Below are positions 38,305 to 48,959 of a DNA stretch of 64,000 nucleotides, piece after piece. Each line of letters opens with the position of its first letter. The first letter of the stretch is position 1. Source of the stretch: Saturnia japonica (taxonomy: Eukaryota > Arthropoda > Insecta > Lepidoptera > Saturniidae); contig CM065304.1 in the NCBI GenBank assembly GCA_033032175.1, positions 8,866,001-8,930,000 on the forward strand, read 5' to 3'. Under the pieces are notes generated by a model, which was not told where the DNA came from, searched no databases, and saw only the letters and a list, made by a program, of their open reading frames with translations. The position numbers and the translations under genes were made by a program.

Positions 38305-38819
38305 TGTTTGGGCCAAATAATGCGTGGTTGTCAGGGTTTCCTATCCTGGTAGGGGTTGGCTATGAGCTCGCTCAAATGACTCGCATCCAGTCGTCGGTAT
38401 GCGTGCGCGTGAGAACCCCGGCGACGCGCACCGCGGTTTGAACACTATGAGTCGTCGTGCAGTCGAGTTACCGCTGCCGCCATATTTGTTTGTGGTGTTA
38501 TAAGAAAAAACTGCCTTTAATTATTATTAAGGTTAATTGCGTGATAAAACAAGGTGTAAAAAACTATATACTAGAGAAGCGTCAGGACAAACGTTTTCGG
38601 GTGTGAGTTTCGAGTGGAAAAGAGTCGCCGGCCAGCTACGTGACTACCGACTCGGTGCAGCGCTGAAAACCTCCAGGTGAGTGGGCTTTACTGCTACATT
38701 CTTGCTGGGGTAGGTGAATCCGCAACCACGCATAAACAGTGCACTCAAAACCCCAGGCGTCTGATCTGGGAATATTTTACCCATCCGGACATCGGTAGGT
38801 TTAGCCGGTGGCCGGAACA
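38305..38819 (+). repeat. 5' LTR, 515 bp
   Basis: It has TG...CA boundaries and is the same as 45126-45640 by reading along both. It must contain the Pol II promoter; no unambiguous TATA box was identified ('actatatactag' at about 38564-38575 is a candidate). A consensus 5' splice site CCAGGTGAGT begins at 38673 (GT at 38677). Confidence 0.95.
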
Positions 38820-39623
38820 TATTGTTTGATCACTTCGACCGGATATTTTATCCGATTGACCTATTATTTACTATATATTACAGTCCACATTAGAATATTT
38901 ATTGTTGTAAACAAGTTTTCCTAGTATTCAAGAGATGCCTAAGTAGGTTACCTAAAATACCTATCGAATGTAATGTTTCAATTTTGTTCATTTGTTTCAA
39001 TCCAGTATATTTTATTTGGTATTTGAACAATATAACGGGATAATAACTAAGCCATTTCGTGGGCAAATAGGTACCTCAGTAGGTTAATTTTGTATGACGA
39101 GATTTGTTTTTACACAATATTAAAATTAAAAGTATACCCTATATTAAAAACTACTACATATTTATAGTGTTTTGTTTTTGTGTAGCAGAAAATTGTAGTA
39201 CACAAAGTTATAAAAGTTTATTTGTTGTGTTGAATAGTTTTAAATGATTGACGAGTTCACACAATAAGGTGATTAGTATTTAATAACAAAACAAGTGTAC
39301 AAGTGTTTTACACTTCTACCTTCGAATTATTAATTATTCTTGTTGTTAAATCTGTCCACCATTTTTTCCATTGTGTGTGATTTTATGATTTGTGTACAAC
39401 GTACGTCTTGAAGTTGGCAGTTGTGACGTCACGTTCGTTTCTTGTTTGTTCGGTAATTAAACTCGCGCGCCCCCTGACGGTATTGTGTGGTGTTTGGTGA
39501 ATATTATTGTTCATTCATTTAATTTAAACGCCAATACGTATGTTTAAAAGTTGCGCATACTTGCTTAAATACTTATTTTATTTATATTACTAATTACAAA
39601 GGTTTTATTTATTAAAAGTAAAG
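38820..39623 (+). promoter_or_regulatory. BEL/Pao untranslated leader (primer-binding and packaging region)
   Basis: 804 nt between LTR and gag. The bases right after the LTR (TATTGTTTGATCACTTCGAC) do not start with the usual TGG of a tRNA 3'-end primer site, so the primer tRNA is unidentified. A perfect hairpin CGGATA-TTT-TATCCG lies at 38840-38854. A pyrimidine-rich tract with AG at 39187-39188 ('tttgtttttgtgtagcag') could act as a 3' splice site with the LTR donor. The ATG at 39624 has a good context (aaagATGG). Confidence 0.6.
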
Positions 39624-42600
39624 ATGGCAGAAGAGAGAAAATTAAAATTAAAAATTAAATATAGTGAGACTGTTTTACAATCTTATTTTGCACAAATACA
39701 GAGTATGTATGACTGTTCTTTAGCGATGAAAACGGAAACCGAAGAAGCTTCTTTTTTAGTGTCGACTTTTAATTTACCTACGCTTAGATCGGAATTTATG
39801 GATAAGTTAGAAGAGTGGAATATGGCACGGATGGAACTAGATGCACAGTATGAACCTAGTTTTAAAAAAGGGGAAGCATTTGAGGATCTGTATACTCGTT
39901 TACAAGATAAAATAAATTCATTAAAATCTAAGAAAGTTACTCGCGTTCATGACACAGTAAAATCACCTAAAATAAAATTACCATCAATAGAATTACCAAA
40001 GTTTGACGGAAATTTGAAGGCTTGGCCGATGTTTATTGAATGTTTTAATAACACAATACATAATAATATACAGTTAACTTATGCGGAAAAGGTTTACTAC
40101 TTATGCGGTCAGCTGACGGGTAAGGCCCTCGAATCCATTGCGGGTTTATCGCCTACGGGTGAAAACTATGAGTTAATTTATACTACTCTAGTTGATCGGT
40201 ACCAAGATGTGCGTTCGTTAGCCACTGCCTATTTAAATGAGATTTTTAATTTAAAGAAAATGCAGGCGCCTTCTGTTGACGGTTTGAATACATTTATTGA
40301 TAGATTTTCCGTGTCAGTGACGGCGTTTGAGAAATTAAATATTGAAGATAAATTAGACTTTATATACTTATACCTTGCGTTGAATAAGGTTGATAGTGAA
40401 ACCGCTCGATTATTTGAAAATTCGGTGCGTGACACGAAAGTGCCTTTATATAGGAGCTTCGTAAAGTTTGTTAAAGAACAAGCTAAGATTTGGGAAAGGA
40501 CGGGTTTGGGGTCCAATGCGGGTGAGAAATATTCATTTAGATCGAATAATGCTCGAGTACCAATGGCTTTCAAACCAGTGCCGGTGCCGGGAAAACCTAT
40601 TAAGTCTTTAGTGACTGCTTCTGATGGTGCATTATGCCCTATGTGTAAAGTGGCGAGTCACGACTATTTTTCGAAATGTACGGAGTTTCTGAAGCTTTCA
40701 TCTAAGGAACGTTACAATATCGTTAAGAAGAATAACGGATGCGTTACATGCTTGAGCGTTCGTCATCGTTCGCCGGCATGCAATTCGAAGAATAGTTGTG
40801 GTTCATGTCAGTCAAGGTCACATCATTCGTTGTTACATTTTCCGAGTGCGCAGTCGAGTACGTCGTTAATGGTGTCTAGTGATTCTCGTTCGGATAAACA
40901 CGGTGTTGATTTGGTGACGCGAGCTGTTGGCGCTGTTGGAATGGATAATGTGTCCAATGCGGGGGTTTCATTGTGTTCGATGCATAGTGCTAAGGCACAC
41001 GACTCTTCACGTGATGCTCGTTCTTTTACAGCGCTACTAGCTACAGCGAGGGTTCGAGTAGTGGATCCCCAAGGCGTATCTCATATCGTCCGTTGTTTGA
41101 TAGATAGTGGATCTCAAAACCACTTTATAACGTCACGGAGCTGTGAGCGATTGTCACTGTCATTGCACCAGCCTGAATTTCCCGTTACAGTGCACGGTTT
41201 TGGCGGTGGAGTAAATCGTGTCCAAGGTGTTACTGAACTGGAATTTACATCGCGCTTCGATAACAGGGTAGCTTTTCGCATACGCCCTTTGGTGGTGGAT
41301 AGTATCACTAATGAGTTGCCCACTTCTAGGGTTGACACGTCAATGCTGTCTTATTTGTCGAGCGTTCCGCTTGCGGATAATGCATTTCACGTTCCGGGTG
41401 AAGTGGAAATGCTGATCGGCGCGCAACTGTTTCCTCAGCTATTACTTACTGGCAGAGTTCATGGACCATCGGGGATGCCAGATGCTATTCAGACTAGTCT
41501 TGGCTTCATCATCATGGGAAAGGTTCCAACTCTTACAGTCAGTAAATCGTCGCGTACGGCAACGTATTGCACATTTGCCGAGTTGCAGATGCATGATGCG
41601 GTATCTAAGTTCTGGCAGCTAGAGGAGGTTCCATCCTCTACGTCCGCCAGTCTTAGTAAAGAAGAGCAGGAGTGTGAAGACATCTATAAGTCTACCACAA
41701 CCCGTGATGCATCAGGCAGCTACACGGTAGCCCTACCTTTTAAAGTAAATCCTACTGAGTTAGGTAGTTCTTTAAATATCGCACAGAAGCGGTTCTTTGC
41801 GCTGGAGCGAAAACTGCAAGCGTCTCCGCCATTACGAAAAGCGTATGATGATGTGATTAAGGAATATTTGGAGACTGGATATTTGTTTCCGATTTCAAAG
41901 TATGATGAGTTTAGTGAGGATGCCGGGTATGTTATTCCCCACCATTGCATCGTTCGTGATGATAAAGTTACAACTAAACTTAGAATCGTGTTAGATGCTA
42001 GTGCCCACACTGATAAAGGACGGTCATTAAATGATATGCTTCATGCCGGTCCTAATTTACAGGGTGATATTTTTACCCTCTTATTGAATTTCCGTTTATT
42101 TTCAGTGGCATTCTGTGCGGATGTTCGACAAATGTACCTGCAATTAAGGGTGCATTCTAAATTCTGTAAATATTTGCAAGTGTTGTATCGGTTTAATCCC
42201 AATGATCAATTACAGATTTTTCAGTTTAACAGAGTTTGTTTTGGTCTGACGTCTAGTCCCTTTTTAGCGTTGCGGACGATTCACCAACTTTGCGAAGATG
42301 AAAAGATTAACTTTCCTCTCGCGGCACAGGTCATTAAAAATGGCCTTTATATGGATGACGTCATTTCCAGTGAAGAGTCAGTGACTGCTGCAACGGAGAT
42401 GGCACTTCAGCTGATTGGAATGTTCAAAGCCGGGGGCTTTGACCTCATGAAGTGGTCGAGTAATTCGCCTGGATTAATGAGCCAGATTCCAGAAACACAG
42501 CTGCACCCTCACGTACACAGTTTTGATGATGGCGGACAGAAGATTTTAGGAGTAAAATGGGAACCGCGTTATGATAGGTTTTCGTTCGATGTGGCTCCTT

Positions 42601-44888
42601 GCGCTGAAGTATGTACGAAGCGAACCATTTTGTCCGCAGTAGCCAGGTTGTGGGATGTTCTAGGGTTAGCAGCTCCAGTGATTCTGTATGCCAAATTACT
42701 TCTTCGTGATCTTTGGGCATTAAAGATAGATTGGGACGAGCCACCTCCAAGTAACATCGTTAATAACTGGACTAGATTTAAGACGGAGTTGCAGTTGTTG
42801 ATGAAATTATCTATACCGCGACACATTGGTGTTGTGAAGAACGGTGTTGTCACTCTTCTTGCCTTTTCGGATGCCAGCGAGAAGGCGTATGGTGCTGCAG
42901 TATACATGCATTGCCAGATCTCTAATAAGATCAGTGCAAATTTATTGTGCGCAAAGTCGCGTGTGGCACCTCTCAAGACTGTATCTATAGCTCGTCTTGA
43001 GTTGTGTGCTGCTTTGTTGATGTCAAAGTTGGTAAGAGTGGTTTTAAACAGTTATGTCGATCGTTGTGAAATAAATCGCATTTTTGCTTTCACGGATTCC
43101 ACGGTTGCGTTGCACTGGATCCATTCAAGTCCACATAGATGGAAAACTTTTGTGGCGAATCGTATAGCTAAAATACATGATAATTTGTCACCATCCCATT
43201 TTTTTCATATACCTGGGAAGGATAATCCAAGTGATTGTCTGTCACGTGGTCTCACCCCAACTCAACTTCTTGAACACCAGTTGTGGTTCAATGGCCCTCC
43301 TTGGATACATAAGGAGTCGTCTAAATGGCCTATTGAACCTTTTAAGAAGGACACTGATGTAGCCGTTCTGGAAGCTAAAACCGTGTCTATGACGGCAGTC
43401 GTGCCACCAGAACCGTTGCTTTATACGTTGTCACAAAGGGTATCATCTTGGCCCAAGTTGCTTCGTATCGTCGTATACGTGCTCAGATTTGTGAGGAAAT
43501 TGAAGTCGAAGGGTATTCCTAATACAGAAGACTTGGATCAAGCTGAAGTAGCGGTCATTAGTGTACTGCAAACTGTACATTTTGCTGACACGATAAGTGC
43601 TATTCGGGCTGGTAAATTGTATTCCAAGTCCCTTCAGAAATTGAGACCGTTTCTGGTAGATGGAGTTTTGCGGGTAGGGGGTAGGTTAGAAAATGCAGAC
43701 CTTACTTTTGATCATAAGCATCCTATTGTATTGCCGCGGAAAGATCACGTAGTTAACCTTATTATTGATTATACTCACCGCAAACACTGTCATGCTGGTC
43801 CGCATCTGCTTTTGTCCATTTTAAGACACCGTTTTTGGATTTTAGCGGGGCGAAATATCGTTCGATCTCGTGTTCATTTATGTAATATTTGCTTTAGGGC
43901 TCGCCCTAGAAATTGCACTCCTCCGGTGATGGCTGATCTGCCTGCGTGTAGGTTGCAAGTTTCAAAACCGTTTTCTCACACCGGACTTGATTATTGCGGC
44001 CCCATAAATATTACTTTAACCCGTAAACGAGGTGTTAGAAGCCAAAAAGCTTACATCTGTGTTTTTGTATGTCTAACTACTAGGGCCGTACATGTAGAAT
44101 TAGTCCCAGATTTGAGCACGGAGGCTTTTCTTAACGCGTTAAAGAGGTTTCTAGGTCGACGTGGACCTGTAGATAAACTTTTTTCTGATAACGGTACGAA
44201 TTTCGTTGGTGCTCGGGCATATTTGAATGAGATTTATACCTTTTTGCGAACTCAATCTCATACTAAACAATGGGATACTGAGTTGTCTATTCAAAGAATT
44301 CAATGGCAAATGATTCCGCCTAATGCCCCGCATTTTGGTGGTGGATGGGAAGCCACAGTAAAATCGTTTAAGACTCATTTGTTTCGTGTGATTGGAGTTC
44401 AGATACTCACTTATGAGGAGCTTTTAACCGTACTGATTCAGATTGAAGCCGTATTAAATTCTAGGCCATTAGGACAGGCGTTAAGTTCTGACCCGTCGGA
44501 ACCTGTAGCATTGACCCCGGCGCACTTTTTACACACCGTACCGTTGGGTTCGCTTCCATCCGTACCAATTACGGACAATATTGATAAGCTACGTTCGCGG
44601 TTCTTATTAATTGACAAGCTCGTACAGTCTTACTGGAGTAGATGGAGTGAGGAATATCTAAATACTCTACAAGCTCGGCAAAAATGGTTGACAGACTGTA
44701 ACCCAATAAAGAAGGGCACCGTGGTTTTGATCATGAAAAATAATACTGCTCCATTACATTGGCCATTGGGCATTATCCAGGAAACATATCCTGGATCTGA
44801 TCGTCGAACACGAGTCGTTCTTGTTAAGACTAAGGGAGGAACGTTTAAGCGTGCAGTGGTTCGTTTATGTCCACTGCCGTCTCAATAA
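39624..44888 (+). CDS. BEL/Pao Gag-Pol polyprotein, intact, 1754 aa
   Basis: A single frame encodes all proteins needed for retrotransposition. In order: a helical N-terminus; a gag region of the DUF1759 type from about residue 115 (ELPKFDG...WPMF) to 270; zinc-knuckle Cys/His motifs (C338, C341; C373, C376 and following); an aspartic protease (DUF1758 type) with DSG at 494-496; reverse transcriptase about 765-930 with YMDD at 909-912; RNase H (in the Pao 'peptidase A17' region) with candidate catalytic D1083, E1126 and D1158; an integrase zinc finger (H1385/H1388/H1390, C1420, C1423); an integrase core with D1456, D1522 and E1576; and a C-terminal DUF5641-type domain to the end. Gag and Pol are in one frame with no shift, as usual for this family, so a protease must release the products. 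The length is within the normal range for BEL/Pao, and all key residues looked for are present. Domain names come from family knowledge; residue numbers are from the sequence. Confidence 0.95.
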   Translation: MAEERKLKLKIKYSETVLQSYFAQIQSMYDCSLAMKTETEEASFLVSTFNLPTLRSEFMDKLEEWNMARMELDAQYEPSFKKGEAFEDLYTRLQDKINSLKSKKVTRVHDTVKSPKIKLPSIELPKFDGNLKAWPMFIECFNNTIHNNIQLTYAEKVYYLCGQLTGKALESIAGLSPTGENYELIYTTLVDRYQDVRSLATAYLNEIFNLKKMQAPSVDGLNTFIDRFSVSVTAFEKLNIEDKLDFIYLYLALNKVDSETARLFENSVRDTKVPLYRSFVKFVKEQAKIWERTGLGSNAGEKYSFRSNNARVPMAFKPVPVPGKPIKSLVTASDGALCPMCKVASHDYFSKCTEFLKLSSKERYNIVKKNNGCVTCLSVRHRSPACNSKNSCGSCQSRSHHSLLHFPSAQSSTSLMVSSDSRSDKHGVDLVTRAVGAVGMDNVSNAGVSLCSMHSAKAHDSSRDARSFTALLATARVRVVDPQGVSHIVRCLIDSGSQNHFITSRSCERLSLSLHQPEFPVTVHGFGGGVNRVQGVTELEFTSRFDNRVAFRIRPLVVDSITNELPTSRVDTSMLSYLSSVPLADNAFHVPGEVEMLIGAQLFPQLLLTGRVHGPSGMPDAIQTSLGFIIMGKVPTLTVSKSSRTATYCTFAELQMHDAVSKFWQLEEVPSSTSASLSKEEQECEDIYKSTTTRDASGSYTVALPFKVNPTELGSSLNIAQKRFFALERKLQASPPLRKAYDDVIKEYLETGYLFPISKYDEFSEDAGYVIPHHCIVRDDKVTTKLRIVLDASAHTDKGRSLNDMLHAGPNLQGDIFTLLLNFRLFSVAFCADVRQMYLQLRVHSKFCKYLQVLYRFNPNDQLQIFQFNRVCFGLTSSPFLALRTIHQLCEDEKINFPLAAQVIKNGLYMDDVISSEESVTAATEMALQLIGMFKAGGFDLMKWSSNSPGLMSQIPETQLHPHVHSFDDGGQKILGVKWEPRYDRFSFDVAPCAEVCTKRTILSAVARLWDVLGLAAPVILYAKLLLRDLWALKIDWDEPPPSNIVNNWTRFKTELQLLMKLSIPRHIGVVKNGVVTLLAFSDASEKAYGAAVYMHCQISNKISANLLCAKSRVAPLKTVSIARLELCAALLMSKLVRVVLNSYVDRCEINRIFAFTDSTVALHWIHSSPHRWKTFVANRIAKIHDNLSPSHFFHIPGKDNPSDCLSRGLTPTQLLEHQLWFNGPPWIHKESSKWPIEPFKKDTDVAVLEAKTVSMTAVVPPEPLLYTLSQRVSSWPKLLRIVVYVLRFVRKLKSKGIPNTEDLDQAEVAVISVLQTVHFADTISAIRAGKLYSKSLQKLRPFLVDGVLRVGGRLENADLTFDHKHPIVLPRKDHVVNLIIDYTHRKHCHAGPHLLLSILRHRFWILAGRNIVRSRVHLCNICFRARPRNCTPPVMADLPACRLQVSKPFSHTGLDYCGPINITLTRKRGVRSQKAYICVFVCLTTRAVHVELVPDLSTEAFLNALKRFLGRRGPVDKLFSDNGTNFVGARAYLNEIYTFLRTQSHTKQWDTELSIQRIQWQMIPPNAPHFGGGWEATVKSFKTHLFRVIGVQILTYEELLTVLIQIEAVLNSRPLGQALSSDPSEPVALTPAHFLHTVPLGSLPSVPITDNIDKLRSRFLLIDKLVQSYWSRWSEEYLNTLQARQKWLTDCNPIKKGTVVLIMKNNTAPLHWPLGIIQETYPGSDRRTRVVLVKTKGGTFKRAVVRLCPLPSQ

Positions 44889-45096
44889 GTTAAGATGTAT
44901 GCTGGATTGAAAACAGATACTTATTTATGTAGTTTAGGTAGATTAATTTATAATATTCATTCCCATTTCTTTATTTACTTGTTATTACATTATTTTATTA
45001 ATTTTAACTTCAAAACTTCCTCATGTTATGAGAATTTATGACATGATAGGCTTTTCTAGCTCATGTGTCATTGGTACTTTATTTTTATACTCTATT

Positions 45097-45125
45097 GAAA
45101 GGAATCCCTTTCAAGCCGGGGGCTA
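45097..45125 (+). promoter_or_regulatory. polypurine-tract region with adjacent hairpin
   Basis: Just before the 3' LTR lies AAGCCGGGGGCTA (45113-45125), the G-rich plus-strand primer site style of insect BEL/Pao elements. Directly upstream is a perfect hairpin GAAAGG-AATC-CCTTTC (45097-45112). Confidence 0.7.
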
Positions 45126-45640
45126 TGTTTGGGCCAAATAATGCGTGGTTGTCAGGGTTTCCTATCCTGGTAGGGGTTGGCTATGAGCTCGCTCAAATGA
45201 CTCGCATCCAGTCGTCGGTATGCGTGCGCGTGAGAACCCCGGCGACGCGCACCGCGGTTTGAACACTATGAGTCGTCGTGCAGTCGAGTTACCGCTGCCG
45301 CCATATTTGTTTGTGGTGTTATAAGAAAAAACTGCCTTTAATTATTATTAAGGTTAATTGCGTGATAAAACAAGGTGTAAAAAACTATATACTAGAGAAG
45401 CGTCAGGACAAACGTTTTCGGGTGTGAGTTTCGAGTGGAAAAGAGTCGCCGGCCAGCTACGTGACTACCGACTCGGTGCAGCGCTGAAAACCTCCAGGTG
45501 AGTGGGCTTTACTGCTACATTCTTGCTGGGGTAGGTGAATCCGCAACCACGCATAAACAGTGCACTCAAAACCCCAGGCGTCTGATCTGGGAATATTTTA
45601 CCCATCCGGACATCGGTAGGTTTAGCCGGTGGCCGGAACA
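45126..45640 (+). repeat. 3' LTR, 515 bp
   Basis: The same length and, as read, the same sequence as the 5' LTR. It also holds the consensus splice donor (GT at 45498), so transcripts starting here could in principle splice into downstream DNA. Confidence 0.95.
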
Positions 45641-45645
45641 ACATG

Positions 45646-45883
45646 TAAATTGCTGGAACTAAGTTTCAAGTATGAAAAATTCTTTTTTGCATTTTATAGC
45701 CCATTTATTAAGGAAGAGTGTAAGCTATATAACGTCACGCTATGCCCCTTAGGAGCGGAGTAGGAACTATGAAGTAAGACGAGGGGATATACGGGTGCGC
45801 AGGCGCAAGGGCGCGCGACGCGGCGCGGTGGGGAGCTGCTCGAATAAATGTTACACAAATGAACTCGTGGCGAACAGCTAGTG
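45646..45883 (-). repeat. family A repeat, 5' piece cut off by the BEL/Pao insertion
   Basis: Reverse complement landmarks: 'cactagctgttcgccacgag' (head, about 45865-45884), a GC-rich block with 'cgcgacgcggcgcgg' (about 45815-45830), 'tttattaaggaagagtg', 'tgctggaactaag'. It joins 38225-38304 once the element and one target duplicate are removed. Confidence 0.7.
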
Positions 45884-46284
45884 TATTATAATTTTATTCC
45901 TTTTTGTAACGTTGTTTTTACCTCAATATAGCCAATACTAAACGTCAAATATCTCGTAACGTATCCCTTGCTTAAAATGGCAGCACTTTCTTGTTATGAC
46001 ATAACAAAGATGCTTCAGTATGCAGAAACGAAGTCAGAAAGCTATGCGGTAGTCAGTATTATTCAACGACCCACATCTTTTTTTGATTTGTCACGCTTTT
46101 ACGTTTCTTATTATGCTAATAATAATTGCGAAATGATTCTGACTTAATTTGAATGGTTATTTCTTTTGTTTAATATACTCGTTCCCAGTTTATATTTCTT
46201 AAAAAATGGTATTTTTTTAATTAGGTGCACAAACTGTTGAGTAATATTATTTCAATTAATAAATTCTTGCTATCATTATTACAA
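45884..46284. other. stretch without a gene
   Basis: No feature is supported. Confidence 0.4.
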
Positions 46285-46460
46285 ATATCTGGGTGACCGA
46301 GATGCGCTCGATGTCTTACTACCGATTGTTGGTTTCTCGGAAACGGCTCCAACGATTTGGATCAAACTTTGTATTTAGATAATGTTTAGCCAAGTTTACC
46401 TAGATAGGAGTTTTTTTTAATGGAAGATACCGAGCAGAGATCGGTCGTCCCGATATTATT
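46285..46460 (+). repeat. family C repeat with inverted ends
   Basis: The plus-oriented core (GGTTTCTCGGAAACGGCTCC to 'cggtcgtcccgatatta') is preceded by 'aatatctgggtgaccgagat', an inverted copy of the repeat's own tail, so this copy has imperfect terminal inverted repeats of about 30 bp that the 12.9 and 22.6 kb copies lack. Confidence 0.65.
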
Positions 46461-47404
46461 TATAACTGGTATTACTCACTTAATAATATTAGTCTGCTAT
46501 ATGCTACATTTGAAAGCATTAAAAAACTATCAATTTCAGAAATTTTAGAGTTCCGTAGTCAACAAGGAAACCTTTCGCCATGTATCTGTCCGCGACTTAG
46601 CTCGGAGATTCTTAGTACTAGAAAGGCGTAATTTAACATGGGTAATATTAATCACACCGACATAGTGGTAAAATAAAATCTTGTAAAAACTTTCTTTCTT
46701 CTTTCTAGATTCAGCGATCCGTTTGCATTTTAGATAGAAAAAAAATTGACGGCAGTAGTATAGTTACGAAGTTAAATGGAAAACTATCACAGCTAATTTA
46801 GGCTTTACAAGTTAACGAGTAATAGTCGACCAAATATAAAATGTACTTGGATAAGTAAATAAAAATGACAATGTTGTACAAACTCCATTTAAAATTACTT
46901 TTAGACGTTATTAACTGTTAAACCGTGAACTCAATAGATTATTAGAATTATATCCTAAGTACCTACCACCACCGACATCCGTCGTCATTTACGGATTTCA
47001 GGGCTAGGCAATGAAATAAATGGATGAAAGAAGATTGCATGTGACAAAAATCGCAATGCAATTCATGGTGTAGTTAAAATAGATAAGATTAGTATATCGG
47101 AGGAAGCTTAAAAATGGCACCAGTGACAGAAGTTAAGGTAGGTTTGGCTGGACTAGCCGCCGAACCGGGGCGACGACGCGTTAGAATGCTACCAGCGCGC
47201 GGCAGCGACCCCCGCGTCATCCTATCAAGGTGGCGGATGGTACACCGTGGAGTTTTAGTGAGTAGGAGTCTTACATAACCACTCGTCCCCAGGCAAGTAT
47301 GTACCCATGACGGGTTACTGCGCGTAAAAAACACTAGTAACAGTATGGGTAGCATAGTATGGATGAGTCATGACGAAGAATAGAATAAAAGTCATATAAC
47401 TGTA
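46461..47404. other. stretch with a GC-rich block, probably retroelement-derived
   Basis: 47096-47320 is much GC-richer than its surroundings ('gaaccggggcgacgacgcg', 'ccactcgtccccaggcaagt') and lies just before a LINE tail fragment, so it may belong to the same or a related non-LTR element. The minus open frame through it (88 codons) has no recognised domain. Confidence 0.35.
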
Positions 47405-47560
47405 AGAGTATTAAGTGTGAAGGTGGTTGGATATATGGAGTACAGGAAGACCAAAGATGGTATAGGTGGAATGTGTGAAGAATGTTATGCGTATAAACGG
47501 TTTGAATACTGAAATGACAGTTGACAGAGGAGAGTGAAAGAGGAAAACATGAAGTACTGA
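47405..47560 (+). pseudogene. non-LTR retrotransposon, C-terminal fragment
   Basis: Plus-strand translation gives VKVVGYMEYRKTKDG then, after a frame change, GLNTEMTVDRGE, a stop where Trp is expected, and KRK. This is the very end of insect RTE-type polyproteins. It is decayed. Confidence 0.6.
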
Positions 47561-48959
47561 TCCTATTTAGGTGAGCAAGAAGAAATAAATATATTTTATT
47601 TATACTTTTACTACTTAAACTTAATACTTATCGGGAAGGAGGTCTCGAGATTTCAGAGAATAGTTTTTTTACTATTTATCCTATCGTATTTTGAGATTCT
47701 ACCTATGTATTGCAAAGTAACGTCAACATTGTGTTGCCACCTTTGACTCGTAATGTCGCATAGATTAAAACATTGATAATATTTAGCGTTTATCTGTAGC
47801 GAAGTTGAGATTTCGCGTATTGCTCAACATTGCCCACATTCGCCGGCAGCAATGCCCATGAGTGCTGTTACGCAACAATGTTTAAAATTTAAATAGAATA
47901 CCGTCTAATGGGCCGGTTGTCAAAACAATGAAAGCTATCAAATTCAACGCCAAAACGTCAAATGCATGTTAACTTTATTTTTGAGTACCTTATCTATGTA
48001 TTGTGCGTGTTGATATATATATATATATACATATAATATTTATTTACAGTATAGTTGAAATGAATTGACACAACTTTTGTTTACGTAATAACAAAAAAGA
48101 TGGTACGATAAATATTTGTGTGAAGAAATATACACACTAGCCTTGATACGATAAAATAAATCACGATTTCTTTAAAAATTAAGTATATATAGGCCGATTT
48201 TTACAAGTTACCTTCTAAATCTAAAACCATATCACAATGCATTATACCGAATAATATATAATAAGTGAGTCCTTAAGGAGTACACCCATAATATTATAGT
48301 GTAGTAAGTTTCAACATAATACTAATTTGTAATTTTAGTGATCGTTCATGTCCAGACCAGACAAGGCTATTCTATACGCAATACTAAGTCGTATAATTTG
48401 TGGTAATTTATTATTTTTCAGAGCATTTCCACTGACCGTTTGCATTTCACATTTAATTTACATAATATTGCGCATATCATAACATAGATCGATTTTGTTA
48501 ATAAGTAGCATAATTAAAGTTTCACGGTTAAACTTTTAGCAATAATACTTTGACCTCAATTAAATTACGATTTATTAGGTTTCTTCAGTTTCAACACTGT
48601 ATTCTTAGAATATAATATGAATACTAAAAGCTTTTTCATCGCCAAGTTTTTAAATATCATTAGTTCTGTTGTCCATTATGGCCTCGTCTCATAAGAGTCT
48701 CAAACAAAGAGCAACACGAGTATATGACGCTCTGTCCTGATTTTGACGGAATAATATCTGAACGTTTTAAATTAAAGAGCTTTAAGAGGCTACAAGTTAC
48801 GTACCTCGGTTTAAACTAATACGTATTAAATAATATAGAATATACAGTATTTAATAAAATAGCCAATATCATAGGAATCAGAAGTACGCAGAAAGAGTTC
48901 TTCAACTCCCAAGATAGACTAATATTAGAATTGTTAAATTTACACCATCATATTGATGG
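47561..48959. other. AT-rich stretch without a gene
   Basis: A short TA tract lies at about 48012-48030. No exon or element is supported. Confidence 0.4.

Larger units (their letters stand above)
38305..45640 (+). mobile_element. complete BEL/Pao LTR retrotransposon
   Basis: The element is 7336 bp: 5' LTR 38305-38819, leader 38820-39623, one gag-pol ORF 39624-44888, short 3' region, 3' LTR 45126-45640. LTRs start TGTTTGGG and end GGAACA. Flanks are ACATG on both sides (38300-38304 and 45641-45645), a 5-bp target-site duplication as expected for BEL/Pao. I see no difference between the two LTRs and no stop or frameshift in the ORF, so the insertion is probably recent and may be active. No env-like ORF is present; the element is expected to move within the cell by reverse transcription in Gag particles. 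It was inserted into an older family A repeat. Confidence 0.95.

Noticed and set aside
42569..42976. 135-codon minus frame inside the BEL/Pao element
   Set aside because: Antisense shadow of the Pol frame; no motif of its own.
47089..47355. 88-codon minus frame in a GC-rich block
   Set aside because: Lies beside a LINE tail in a block that looks retroelement-derived; no domain.
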